DNA from: Bradyrhizobium viridifuturi
GTDB taxonomy: Bacteria; Pseudomonadota; Alphaproteobacteria; Rhizobiales; Xanthobacteraceae
Assembly (NCBI RefSeq): GCF_001238275.1
Contig: NZ_LGTB01000028.1
Span: 1-64,000, forward strand
Reading direction: 5' to 3'
Length of the DNA stretch: 64,000 bases
In this document: positions 33,507-42,068 of the stretch, piece by piece
Layout of the letters: each line of letters opens with the position of its first letter
How positions within the stretch are numbered: the first letter of the stretch is position 1
Program-made: the position numbers and the translations under genes
The notes under the pieces: model-generated
What the model saw: the letters and a program-made list of their open reading frames with translations, nothing else
Databases searched by the model: none
Told to the model about the DNA's origin: nothing

Positions 33507-36134
33507 TTGAGCGGAGCCAACATCGACCCGTCTGACAACGCCTCACGCGCGGTCCGCGACAGCGATGCGATCGCGCGGCTGAAATTGACCGAGGCTCTGC
33601 AGCGGGCAAGATTCGCGATTGCGTGGGAGCGGGCCTGGCCGCATCTGGCGCGGTTCCTGACGGTCGTGGGTTTGTTCCTGGTCGCATCCTGGGCCGGGCT
33701 GTGGCTGCTGCTGCCGTTTGCCGCACGCGTCGCCGGTGCCGGCCTGTTCGGTCTTGCCGCGCTCGCGGCGTTGGCGCCGCTGGTGCGCTTCCGCTGGCCG
33801 AGCCGCGAGGAGGGCCTGAGCCGGCTCGACCGCGGCGCCGGCATCCCGCATCGCCCCGCGACCACGCTGTCCGATACGCTCACCAACAAGGATCCGTTTG
33901 CGCTGGCGCTGTGGCAGGCGCAGCGCGAGCGCACGCTGGCTTCGATCAAGCGCATCCGCGCCGGCCTGCCGCGGCCGCGCGTCTCGCTGCACGACCCCTG
34001 GGCGCTGCGCGCGCTGGTCATCGTCATGCTGGTCGCAAGCTATATCGCGGCCGGCGACGAGCGCGGGCTGCGGGTCGCCTCCGCGTTCGACTGGAACGGC
34101 ATCATGGCGCCGGCCAATGTCAGGGTCGACGCCTGGGTGACACCGCCGAACTACACCGGCAAGCCGCCGATCATCCTGTCGAACGCCAACAAGGACGCCA
34201 ACGCGGCCGACACCACCCCGCTCGCGGTTCCCTCGGGCAGCACGCTGCTGGTGCGCTCCAGTGGCGGCACCATCGACGTCGTGGTCGGTGGCGGCGTTGC
34301 CGAGGTGGCGCCGGAAGGGCAGGCGCCGAAGGGCACCAATGAGCGGCATTTCAAGATCACCGGCGACGGCACCGCGCATGTCCGCGCGCCGGCCGGCCAG
34401 CCGCAGTGGAAATTCACTGCGACGCCCGACCGCCCGCCGTCGATCGCGCTCGCCAAGGATCCGGAGCGGCAGGCGCGCGGCGCCCTGCAGATGTCCTACC
34501 GGCTCGAGGACGATTACGGCGTGACCGAAGCGCACGCGCAGTTCGCGGCGCGGCCCGCCGATGCGCCCAAAGACGCGACCAAGGATTCGACCAAGGATGC
34601 CGACGGCAAGGCCGCGCAGCCGCGGCCGCTGTTCGAGCCGCCGCAGTTCGCGCTGGTGCTGCCGAATGCGCGCACCCGCAACGGCGTCGGCCAGACCGTC
34701 AAGGACCTCAGCGAAGATCCCTATGCCGGCGCCGACGTGACGCTGACGCTGACCGCCAAGGACGAGGCTGGCAATGAGGGCAAGAGCGAGCCCTTCAACA
34801 TGCGGCTGCCGGAGCGGCTGTTCACCAAGCCGCTGGCGCGCGCGCTGATCGAGCAGCGCCGCATCCTGGCGCTCGATGCCAACCAGAACGGCCAGGTCTA
34901 CGCCGCGCTCGATGCGCTGATGATCGCGCCGGAAATGTTCATGCCGGAGACCGGCTATTATCTCGGCCTCCACACCGTGGCCCGCCAGCTCGAGGCGGCG
35001 CGCACCGACGATCAGCTGCGCGAGGTCGTCGCCAGCCTGTGGGCGCTCGCCGTCACCATCGAGGACGGCAATATCAGCGACGTCGACAAGGCGCTGCGCG
35101 CGGCGCAGGACGCACTCAAGCAGGCGCTGGAGCGCGGCGCGACCGACGAGGAGATCAAGAAGCTCACCGACAATCTGCGCGCTGCGCTGGACAATTTCCT
35201 GCGCCAGATGGTCGAGCAGTTCCGCAACAATCCGCAGCAGCTCGCCCGGCCGCTCGATCCCAATGCCAAGGTGCTGAGCCAGCAGGACCTCAAGAACATG
35301 CTCGATCGCATGGAGCGGCTGTCGCGCTCCGGCGACAAGGACGCGGCACGGCAGCTGCTGGAACAGATGCAGCAGATGCTGGAAAACCTGCAGATGGCGC
35401 AGCCCAACCAGGGCGACGACGACATGCAGCAGTCGCTCAACGAGCTCGGCGACATGATCCGCAAGCAGCAGCAGTTGCGCGACAAGACCTTCAAGCAGGG
35501 CCAGGATTCCCGCCGCGACCGCATGCGCGGCAAGCAGGGCGACCAGTCGATGGGCGACCTGCAGCAGGATCAGCAGGCGCTGCGCGACCGCCTGAAGAAG
35601 CTGCAGGACGAGCTCGCCAAGCGCGGCATGGGGCCGGAGCAGCGCGGCCAGAAGGGCCAGAAAGGTCAGAAGGGCGATCAGGCCCAGCAGGGCGAGCAAG
35701 GCGGCGATCAGGGGGATCAGGGCGACGACGGCGATGGGCTCGACCAGGCCGATTCCGCGATGGGCGATGCCTCCGGCCGGCTCGGCGAGGGCAACGCCGA
35801 CGGCGCGGTGGATTCGCAGGGCCGCGCGCTGGATGCGCTGCGCAAGGGCGCCCAGAGCCTTGCCGACGCGATGCAGCAGGGTGACGGCGATCAGCCCGGC
35901 GATGGCCCCGGCAACCGCGCCGGCCGCCAGCAGAGCGGCGGCAACCAGACCGATCCGCTCGGCCGTCCGCTGCATGGCCGCGAATTCGGCGACGACTACA
36001 CGGTGAAGATCCCCGGCGAGATCGACGTCCAGCGCGTCCGCCGTATCCTCGAAGAGCTGCGCCGCCGCCTCGCCGATCCGTCACGGCCGCAGATCGAGCT
36101 CGACTACATCGAGCGGCTGCTGAAGGATTATTGA
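33507..36134 (+). CDS. TIGR02302 family (DUF4175) membrane protein
   Basis: This 875-residue protein starts at TTG, taken from the family N-terminus. It has two early membrane helices (about 50-95) and a third near 170, then a long periplasmic part. The C-terminal half is rich in Gln/Met helices (ARQLLEQMQQMLENLQMAQ) and has a low-complexity GQKGQKGQKGDQ and GGDQGDQGDDGDG tract at about 710-750. Length, order and the closing QRVRRILEELRRRLADPSRP match the TIGR02302 family, conserved in alphaproteobacteria with unknown function. It stands alone on the plus strand facing the response regulator. Confidence 0.88.
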   Translation: MSGANIDPSDNASRAVRDSDAIARLKLTEALQRARFAIAWERAWPHLARFLTVVGLFLVASWAGLWLLLPFAARVAGAGLFGLAALAALAPLVRFRWPSREEGLSRLDRGAGIPHRPATTLSDTLTNKDPFALALWQAQRERTLASIKRIRAGLPRPRVSLHDPWALRALVIVMLVASYIAAGDERGLRVASAFDWNGIMAPANVRVDAWVTPPNYTGKPPIILSNANKDANAADTTPLAVPSGSTLLVRSSGGTIDVVVGGGVAEVAPEGQAPKGTNERHFKITGDGTAHVRAPAGQPQWKFTATPDRPPSIALAKDPERQARGALQMSYRLEDDYGVTEAHAQFAARPADAPKDATKDSTKDADGKAAQPRPLFEPPQFALVLPNARTRNGVGQTVKDLSEDPYAGADVTLTLTAKDEAGNEGKSEPFNMRLPERLFTKPLARALIEQRRILALDANQNGQVYAALDALMIAPEMFMPETGYYLGLHTVARQLEAARTDDQLREVVASLWALAVTIEDGNISDVDKALRAAQDALKQALERGATDEEIKKLTDNLRAALDNFLRQMVEQFRNNPQQLARPLDPNAKVLSQQDLKNMLDRMERLSRSGDKDAARQLLEQMQQMLENLQMAQPNQGDDDMQQSLNELGDMIRKQQQLRDKTFKQGQDSRRDRMRGKQGDQSMGDLQQDQQALRDRLKKLQDELAKRGMGPEQRGQKGQKGQKGDQAQQGEQGGDQGDQGDDGDGLDQADSAMGDASGRLGEGNADGAVDSQGRALDALRKGAQSLADAMQQGDGDQPGDGPGNRAGRQQSGGNQTDPLGRPLHGREFGDDYTVKIPGEIDVQRVRRILEELRRRLADPSRPQIELDYIERLLKDY

Positions 36135-36153
36135 TCCGGCCATCATCTCCGCT

Positions 36154-36255
36154 GTCATCGCCCGGCTCGACCGGGCGATCCAGTATTCCAGAGACGTCAG
36201 TGCTTGAATCGAGAGGCCGCGGCGTACTGGATACCCCGCATGCGCGGGGTATGAC
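36154..36255. repeat. Palindromic repeat with nested hairpins (GTCATCGCCC / GGGTATGAC)
   Basis: Outer arms GTCAT (36154) and ATGAC (36251) hold two internal hairpins, CGCCCGG-CTCGA-CCGGGCG at 36159-36177 and CCCCGCATGCGCGGGG at 36234-36249. It lies between convergent gene ends and could terminate both. Confidence 0.7.
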
Positions 36256-36274
36256 ACCGAATGTGTGTGTTGGA

Positions 36275-36651
36275 CTATTGCGCCTTCCGCGCTGCCAGCG
36301 CGTCCGCCACAGCGGTGCGGATATCCGCCACCGAGAACGGCTTGGTCACCACGTCGTGCACGATCGCCTCGAGGCCGGAGGCGCGCTCGCGCTGATGGGC
36401 GAAGCCGGTCATCAGCAGGATCTTCAACTCCGGAAAGTCGCGCGCCGCGGTCAGCGCCAGCGCGATGCCGTCCATCACGGGCATCTGGATGTCGGTGAGC
36501 AAAAGGTCGAACGCGCCTTCGTCGCGCGTCAGAACCTCCAGCGCCTCGGCGCCGTCCTGCGCGGTCACGGTCTCGTGGCCGTCCATCGCGATGCGCGCGC
36601 CACCAGCGAGCGCATCGAATCTTCGTCGTCGGCGATCAGAACACGCGTCAT
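36275..36651 (-). CDS. Single-domain response regulator (CpdR-like), frameshifted
   Basis: The gene codes for a lone receiver domain. It begins TRVLIADDEDSMRSLVARA with the acidic pair, has the phospho-acceptor in LLLTDIQMPVMDG, the threonine switch in LLMTGFA, and the lysine in DVVTKPFS. The frame breaks within a GC run at 36593-36600; one added G gives ARAIAMDGHETVTA and a protein of about 125 residues. The length and the MTGFA/TKPFS pattern resemble CpdR, the regulator that controls ClpXP proteolysis in the cell cycle, but CpdR identity is tentative. The zinc-ribbon gene lies upstream on the same strand. Confidence 0.82.
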
Positions 36652-36688
36652 GGTGAGTGTCGGTTCCCGCAAGTGTTGGCGCGCAGCC

Positions 36689-37549
36689 TCAGGCGCGGCC
36701 GCCGGTGAGGTCATGCTTGTTGAAGAAGCGTACGTCGATATTGCGGCCTTCGGGCGGCGGCGAGGCGAGGCGCGACTTGAAGAAGGCGCGCTCGCCGGGA
36801 TTGAGCACCGGCTGCTCCAGCACCGCATTCCAGGCATAGATCTCGGCGCCCTGCGCGTCGCGCACCGAGAAGCGCAGCCGCGGCAATTCGACCGGCTTCC
36901 TGGTCTGGCCGACGATCATGCCCTCGATGACCAGCACCGGCTTGCCGTCCACGGTCTCGTTGGTGATCTTGAGGTCCTTGAAGGCAAGCCCGCGCAGATT
37001 CACGTCGAGCCCGACCATCTTGTAGAACAGCGCCGTCTGCGGCAGCAGCCGCACCACGTCGTTGCGCCAGACGAACAGCGCGATGATCAGCGCGGCCATC
37101 GCAGCGCAGGTGGTCGGCAGCGCGCCGATCACGGGCATGAAGGGAATCCGGGGCAGGGCAGGCAGGCGGAACAAGCGGGGAAATCGCGGCAGGCGGAAGC
37201 GGCGCTTTCCGGTCGCTTCCTGGCCGTCGGCATGGGCCGCGGCATCCGCCTCGGCCACCGCCGGCCACGCGGTCGCGGCATCGCCCTCGGGCAAATCGGC
37301 CGAAATCGACGGGCTCTCGACCACCGGGGTCTCGTCGGTCTCCTCGCGGCCCATCGCCTCCCATTCGGCGGCAAGATCGGAGCCGGCGGCCTCGTAGGCC
37401 AGGGTGGGCGCGGTCGCCCCGATCGCATCCTCCGGCCGGGCCAGCCAGACCTCGCGGCAGCGGGAACAACGGACGGTGCGTCCGGCCTCCCCGAGGGTGG
37501 CCGGATTGATGGCATAGGATGTTGTACAATGCGGGCAAACGATATGCAT
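36689..37549 (-). CDS. MJ0042-type zinc-ribbon membrane protein
   Basis: The 286-residue protein starts with a zinc ribbon, MHIVCPHCTTSYAINP and CSRCREVW, whose four cysteines form a CxxC...CxxC pair. An acidic linker follows, then one membrane helix (AAMAALIIALFVW, about 165-185), then a DUF3426-like periplasmic domain with FKDLKITNETVDGKPVLVIEG. It may couple a cytosolic zinc finger to the envelope. The ATG at 37547-37549 is the clear start. It is divergent from ftsE and shares the strand of the response regulator; this neighbourhood is conserved in Bradyrhizobium. No function is established. Confidence 0.85.
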   Translation of the reverse strand: MHIVCPHCTTSYAINPATLGEAGRTVRCSRCREVWLARPEDAIGATAPTLAYEAAGSDLAAEWEAMGREETDETPVVESPSISADLPEGDAATAWPAVAEADAAAHADGQEATGKRRFRLPRFPRLFRLPALPRIPFMPVIGALPTTCAAMAALIIALFVWRNDVVRLLPQTALFYKMVGLDVNLRGLAFKDLKITNETVDGKPVLVIEGMIVGQTRKPVELPRLRFSVRDAQGAEIYAWNAVLEQPVLNPGERAFFKSRLASPPPEGRNIDVRFFNKHDLTGGRA

Positions 37550-37726
37550 GGAGCCGAATCTCCACCGTGTGGTATGCCCGGATGCTACTGAGCGACCGTT
37601 AACGAATCGGAAACCATAACGGTCGCACAAGCTTTCGGTGCGGTTCGCGGCCGCTCGGCGGGGCGTTCGGGCCGCCGTCAGTGTTGGGTATTGGGCCACC
37701 AGGCCCTCTCGAACGGAGCTAGCGCA

Positions 37727-38386
37727 TTGGTTCGGTTCGAAAATGTCGGTCTGCGCTACGGGCTCGGCCCGGAGATTTTGCGCGACCTCTCCTTCATGAT
37801 CCCGGCGCACTCGTTCCAGTTCCTCACCGGGCCGTCCGGCGCCGGCAAGACCTCGCTGCTGCGGCTTTTGTTCCTGTCGCTGCGGCCGACCCGCGGGCTG
37901 GTCAATCTGTTCGGCAAGGATGTCTCCCTGCTGAGCAAGGACCAGGTCGCCGACCTGCGCAAGCGGATCGGCATCGTGCTGCAGGATTTCCGCCTGCTCG
38001 ATCACATGACCACCTATGAGAACGTCGCGCTGCCGTTCCGCGTGATGGGCCGCGAGGAATCGACCTATCGGCGCGAGGTAATCGACCTGTTGAAATGGGT
38101 CGGCCTCGGCGAGCGGATGGATGCGCTGCCGCCGATCCTGTCGGGCGGCGAGAAGCAGCGCGCCGCGATCGCGCGCGCGGTGATCTCGCGGCCGCAATTG
38201 CTGCTGGCGGACGAGCCGACCGGCAGCGTCGATCCGACGCTCGGACGCCGCCTGCTGCGGCTGTTCATCGAGCTGAACAAGTCCGGCACCGCAGTCATCA
38301 TCGCGACCCACGACATCACGCTGATGGATCAATACGAGGCGCGGCGGCTGGTGCTGCATCAGGGACGGCTGCACATCTATGAGTAG
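37727..38386 (+). CDS. ftsE: Cell division ATP-binding protein FtsE
   Basis: FtsE (219 residues) is the ATPase of the FtsEX complex, which links the division ring to periplasmic cell-wall hydrolases. Visible motifs are Walker A GPSGAGKTS, the Q-loop IVLQDFRLL, the signature LSGGEKQR, Walker B LLLADEP and the switch ATHD. The start is taken at TTG 37727 (LVRFENVGLRY), the family N-terminus; the longer frame upstream is unlike FtsE. The stop overlaps the ftsX start by eight bases. Confidence 0.93.
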   Translation: MVRFENVGLRYGLGPEILRDLSFMIPAHSFQFLTGPSGAGKTSLLRLLFLSLRPTRGLVNLFGKDVSLLSKDQVADLRKRIGIVLQDFRLLDHMTTYENVALPFRVMGREESTYRREVIDLLKWVGLGERMDALPPILSGGEKQRAAIARAVISRPQLLLADEPTGSVDPTLGRRLLRLFIELNKSGTAVIIATHDITLMDQYEARRLVLHQGRLHIYE

Positions 38387-39350
38387 GAGCGGCGACGAGA
38401 AAGTGTCGTTGGTCGATCTCGGGCGCGAGCGTCCGCAGGTCCCGGCCACGGCGCGCAACATGTCGCCGATCGTGCCGCGCGCATCGATCTCCGGCCGCGC
38501 ACTGGTCGCCGTGGTCGCGATCATGACCTTCCTCGCCTCGCTGACGACAGGCACCGTGCTGCTGGTCAGCGCGTCCGCCGCCGAATGGCAGTCGGAAGTC
38601 TCGAGCGAGATCACCATCCAGGTGCGCCCTTCGCCGGGCCGCGATCTCGATCGCGACGCGCAGGCAGCAAGCGATGCGATGCGGGCGCAGCCCGGCATCC
38701 TCGAGGTCCGTCCGTTCAGCAAGGAGGAGAGTGCCAAGCTGCTGGAGCCGTGGCTCGGCAGCGGGCTCTCGATCGACGAACTGCCGGTGCCGCGCGTCAT
38801 CGTGGCGCGGGTGCAGCCCGGCACCACGCTCGATCTCGCGGGCTTGCGCGCGCGGGTAACGCAGGCGGCGCCAACTGCAAGTGTCGACGATCACCGCGCC
38901 TGGATCGAGCGCATGCGCTCGATGACCGGCGCCACGGTGTTCGCCGGCGTCGGCATCCTGATCCTCGTGATCATCGCCACGATCATTTCGGTGTCGTTCG
39001 CCACCCGCGGCGCGATGGCCGCCAACCGCCCGATCGTCGAGGTGCTGCATTTCGTCGGCGCCGGCGACAGCTTCATCGCCAACCGCTTCCTGCGGCACTT
39101 CCTCCGGCTCGGCCTCGAGGGCGGGCTGATCGGCGGCGGCGCGGCGATGCTGGCGTTCGGCTTCTCCGAGTCGATCGCCAACTGGTTCTCCGGCACGCCG
39201 GTGGGCGACCAGTTCGCGGCCCTGCTCGGCACCTTCTCGTTGCGTCCGTCGGGCTATCTGGTGCTGGCGTTGCAGGCGGTGCTGATCGCGGCGATCACGG
39301 CATGGGCGTCGCGGCGCACCCTGTTTGCCACGCTCGACGACATCGACTGA
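38379..39350 (+). CDS. ftsX: Cell division protein FtsX
   Basis: The 323-residue permease has an N-terminal cytosolic tail, a first membrane helix (about 45-70), a periplasmic domain carrying ITIQVRPSPGRDLDRDAQAA, and three more helices near 190, 245 and 295. The LHFVGAGDSFIANRFLRHFL segment is typical of FtsX. It pairs with FtsE to signal to peptidoglycan hydrolases during division. The ATG at 38379 lies inside the last codons of ftsE, so translation is coupled. The YdcF-type and PlsC-type genes follow on the same strand. Confidence 0.93.
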   Translation: MSRSGDEKVSLVDLGRERPQVPATARNMSPIVPRASISGRALVAVVAIMTFLASLTTGTVLLVSASAAEWQSEVSSEITIQVRPSPGRDLDRDAQAASDAMRAQPGILEVRPFSKEESAKLLEPWLGSGLSIDELPVPRVIVARVQPGTTLDLAGLRARVTQAAPTASVDDHRAWIERMRSMTGATVFAGVGILILVIIATIISVSFATRGAMAANRPIVEVLHFVGAGDSFIANRFLRHFLRLGLEGGLIGGGAAMLAFGFSESIANWFSGTPVGDQFAALLGTFSLRPSGYLVLALQAVLIAAITAWASRRTLFATLDDID

Positions 39351-39445
39351 CGGCCGGCGGCATCGCATTGATGGCGCCGATTTCGTGGTCGCAGTTCGCG
39401 GGGTGAGTGTGATCCGGCGTGCATTCGCGCAGGTCCAGCCGCGGC

Positions 39446-39480
39446 AAAACCGGTTTCCACTTTTCCGGATCATGTTCTAA
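39446..39480. repeat. Half copy of the GATCATG/GGTTTCC repeat
   Basis: AAAACCGGTTTCCACTTTTC followed by CGGATCATGTTCT matches the right half of the element at 4234-4280. It lies between ftsX and the YdcF-type gene and may split their transcript. Confidence 0.65.
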
Positions 39481-39510
39481 AATCACCGGGGGGAAGGGTA
39501 GCCGCATCAC

Positions 39511-40230
39511 ATGAGTTTGCAGTCCGACGATACGTCGCCGAATGGCCATGCCGCGCGCCCGCGCGGCTGGCTGCGCGCCGCCATCGTCGCGTCGCTGGCG
39601 CTGGCGTTCGTCGCCGCCGCGGTCGGTTTCATCGGCTTCCTGTCGCAATTGCGCGGCGTCGAGACTGACCCGCCGCACAATGCCGACGGCATCGTGGTGC
39701 TGACCGGCGGCTCGTCGCGGGTCTCGGACGCGATGGAACTGCTGGCGGCCGGCTACGGCAAGCGTCTCTTGATCTCCGGCGTGCACCCGACCAACGACGC
39801 CAGCGACATCTCCCGCTCGGTGCCGGACAGCCAGGGGCTGATGCGCTGTTGCGTCGACCTCGACCGCTCGGCGGTCAACACCCGCAGCAATGCGGCGGAG
39901 ACGCGGCGCTGGGTCCACGAGCGCGGCTTCAGGTCGCTGATCGTGGTGACGTCGAACTACCACATGCCGCGCGCGATCGTGGAACTGTCGCATGCGATGC
40001 CGGATGTCACGCTGATCCCGTTCGCGGTGGTCGGCGACAAATGGCGCGACGAGCCGTGGTGGACGAGTGGCGGAACGTTCCGTCTCTTGCTATCGGAATA
40101 CGCCAAATATGTCGCCGCGGAGATGCGGGTGCGGCTGGCCGATATCGGCCTCGACCTGACCTCCGATCTCGGCGAGCCGGCAGCCACGCCGCGCCGCCCG
40201 GCGACGGCGCAGGCGTCAAACAAGGACTGA
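39511..40230 (+). CDS. YdcF/SanA-like (DUF218) membrane-anchored protein
   Basis: A 239-residue protein has one N-terminal membrane helix (about residues 23-45) and a DUF218 domain. The domain shows GIVVLTGGSSRVSDAMELL, LLISGVHP, the conserved RSNAAETRRWV and IVVTSNYHMPRA segments. DUF218 proteins such as SanA and YdcF act in envelope biology, but the reaction is unsettled. The ATG at 39511 is clear. The acyltransferase gene begins two bases after its stop, so they share a transcript; their place after ftsEX is a conserved order. Confidence 0.9.
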   Translation: MSLQSDDTSPNGHAARPRGWLRAAIVASLALAFVAAAVGFIGFLSQLRGVETDPPHNADGIVVLTGGSSRVSDAMELLAAGYGKRLLISGVHPTNDASDISRSVPDSQGLMRCCVDLDRSAVNTRSNAAETRRWVHERGFRSLIVVTSNYHMPRAIVELSHAMPDVTLIPFAVVGDKWRDEPWWTSGGTFRLLLSEYAKYVAAEMRVRLADIGLDLTSDLGEPAATPRRPATAQASNKD

Positions 40231-40231
40231 A

Positions 40232-40990
40232 ATGATCTTCCTGCGTTCGCTGATCTTCAACGTGCTGTTCTATCTGGTGCTGGTGCTGCTCTGCATCGTC
40301 GCGCTGCCGGCGCTGCTGCTGCCGCGGGGCGCGCTGATGGCGCTGGAGGCCCTGTGGGCCAACATCAGCCTGTTCCTGATGCGCGTGATCTGCAACATCC
40401 GGATCGAGTTCCGCGGCGTCGAAAAGATCCCGCCGGGACCATTGGTGGTCGCCTCCAAGCACCAGTCGTTCTGGGAGACGTTTGCGCTAGTGCGCTTCTT
40501 CGAGCACCCACTGTTCATCCTCAAGCGCGAGCTGATGATGATCCCGGTGTTCGGCTGGTACCTGAAGAAAGTGGGCATGATCTCGGTCGAGCGCGGCGGC
40601 GGACCGCGTTCCCTGGTCAAGACGCTGAAGCGCGCCGCAGCCGAGGTGAAGCTCGGCCGCCAGCTCGTGATCTTCCCCGAGGGCACCCGCACCGCGCCCG
40701 GCGCCGCGCCGAACTACAAGGCCGGCGTCGCGCAGATCTATGCCGAGAGCGGCGTGCCGTGCCTGCCGATCGCGCTCAATTCCGGGCTGTTCTGGCCGCG
40801 CCGCACCTTCATGCGCTACCCCGGCACGCTGGTGGTCGAATTCCTCGATCCGCTGCCGCCGGGGCTGCCGCGCGACGAGTTCATGACCCGCCTGCGCGAC
40901 GAGATCGAAACCGCCACCACCCGCATCGTCGACGCCGGCCGCGCCGAGCAGGCCAAATTGTTCGGTGGCGTGCCGGATGCGACGGAGTAG
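40232..40990 (+). CDS. plsC: 1-acyl-sn-glycerol-3-phosphate acyltransferase
   Basis: The 252-residue protein has an N-terminal membrane segment (IFNVLFYLVLVLLCIVALP) and the acyltransferase motifs KHQSFWETF (H-x4-E), GWYLKKVGMISVER and FPEGTRTAPG. It makes phosphatidic acid from lysophosphatidic acid at the inner membrane. Its start follows the YdcF-type stop by a single base, so the pair is co-transcribed and perhaps coupled. Being last in the ftsE-ftsX-ydcF-plsC run, it links division and lipid synthesis by position only. Confidence 0.9.
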   Translation: MIFLRSLIFNVLFYLVLVLLCIVALPALLLPRGALMALEALWANISLFLMRVICNIRIEFRGVEKIPPGPLVVASKHQSFWETFALVRFFEHPLFILKRELMMIPVFGWYLKKVGMISVERGGGPRSLVKTLKRAAAEVKLGRQLVIFPEGTRTAPGAAPNYKAGVAQIYAESGVPCLPIALNSGLFWPRRTFMRYPGTLVVEFLDPLPPGLPRDEFMTRLRDEIETATTRIVDAGRAEQAKLFGGVPDATE

Positions 40991-41024
40991 GGCGCGATCT
41001 CGTGGACGGCGACGTTCGGCGTCG

Positions 41025-41954
41025 CTAGCCGCGCTTTTCTTGCCGCCGGATGTCATGGTGCCGTAGCGCATCGACGATCACCTTGAATGCAGCCGAGTTC
41101 TGCCGGGACGTCGGGTAGTAGATGAAATAGCCGTCGAACTTCGGCGACCAGTCGTCAAGCACGACAACCAACTCTCCCGACCGCACATGCTGCGCGGCCA
41201 TGTCTTCGGGAAGGTAGGCAATGCCGAAGCCTTTCACGGCGGCATCGATCATCGCGTGCGAGTCGTTGAAGGTCATTTGCCCCTCGACGCGTACCCGGAG
41301 CTCAGCATCATTCTTGGCGAACTCCCACACATAGTGACCGCCCGCCGCCAGGCGCCGCTTGATGCAGACGTGGTTGACGAGGTCCTGTGGACGCTTGGGC
41401 CGGGGATGTTCCTTCAGATAGGCGGGTGAAGCGACCGCGACCAGCCGCCAATCGGGGCCGATGCGCACCGCGATCATATCCTTTTCCACGCTCTCGCCGA
41501 GCCGGACGCCGGCGTCGAAGCCGTCCTTGACGATGTTGCGGAATCCCGTGTCGACGCTGAACTCGACCTGGATATCCGGATATCTCTTCAGGACGGGCGA
41601 CAGCTTCGGCCAGACGGCGGTCTGCAGCGCGTGGTCCGAAAGCGTGATCCGGATGGTACCCGATGGCGTGTCGCGCAGCGACATCAGCGCCGCGATGTCG
41701 CGCTCGATCTCTTCGATGCGCGGCGCAAGCGATTGTTGAAGGCGCTCGCCCGCCTCGGTGAGGCCGACGCTGCGCGTCGTGCGCGTGAGAAGCCGCAGCC
41801 CCATCTGCATCTCGAGGCGCTTGATCGTGTGGCTGAGCGTCGACTGTACGACGCCCAGCTTGGCAGCGGCCTTGGTGAAGCTGCGCTCGCGGGCGACCGC
41901 CACGAAGGCCAGTAAGTCGTTGAAATCCTGGCTTGCCATGGCGCCAGTATTCAT
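41025..41954 (-). CDS. LysR-family transcriptional regulator
   Basis: The 309-residue protein has a LysR helix-turn-helix (FVAVARERSFTKAAAKLGV then VQSTLSHTIKRLEMQMGLRL). It continues with the CrgA/DmlR-type binding domain recognised by LTEAGERLQQSLAPRIEEIERD and the late SGELVVVLDDWSPKFDGYFIYYP. An internal start at the MASQDF ATG five codons on is possible. It is divergent from the NepI-like exporter, and the gap contains a CGATTA/TAATCG dyad. Control of that exporter is the likely role. Confidence 0.92.
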   Translation of the reverse strand: MNTGAMASQDFNDLLAFVAVARERSFTKAAAKLGVVQSTLSHTIKRLEMQMGLRLLTRTTRSVGLTEAGERLQQSLAPRIEEIERDIAALMSLRDTPSGTIRITLSDHALQTAVWPKLSPVLKRYPDIQVEFSVDTGFRNIVKDGFDAGVRLGESVEKDMIAVRIGPDWRLVAVASPAYLKEHPRPKRPQDLVNHVCIKRRLAAGGHYVWEFAKNDAELRVRVEGQMTFNDSHAMIDAAVKGFGIAYLPEDMAAQHVRSGELVVVLDDWSPKFDGYFIYYPTSRQNSAAFKVIVDALRHHDIRRQEKRG

Positions 41955-41963
41955 GGCCCAGGT

Positions 41964-41996
41964 CGATTAATGCAAGCGAATTATAGCGGCTAATCG
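41964..41996. promoter_or_regulatory. Dyad between LysR and exporter genes
   Basis: CGATTA at 41964-41969 and TAATCG at 41991-41996 form an inverted repeat with a 21-base spacer that contains AAGCGAATTATAGCGG. The arms fit a LysR-type operator at a divergent promoter. Confidence 0.45.
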
Positions 41997-42068
41997 AACG
42001 TCGTGCCGCGCTCTATGTGTGACCGCGAACAGCGCCGACGCGGGCGCCTCTCTGAACATGGATGCTCG

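Noticed and set aside
33543..35975. A minus-strand frame of 810 codons opposite the TIGR02302 gene
   Set aside because: Antisense shadow; the TIGR02302 protein on the plus strand has the family length and motifs.
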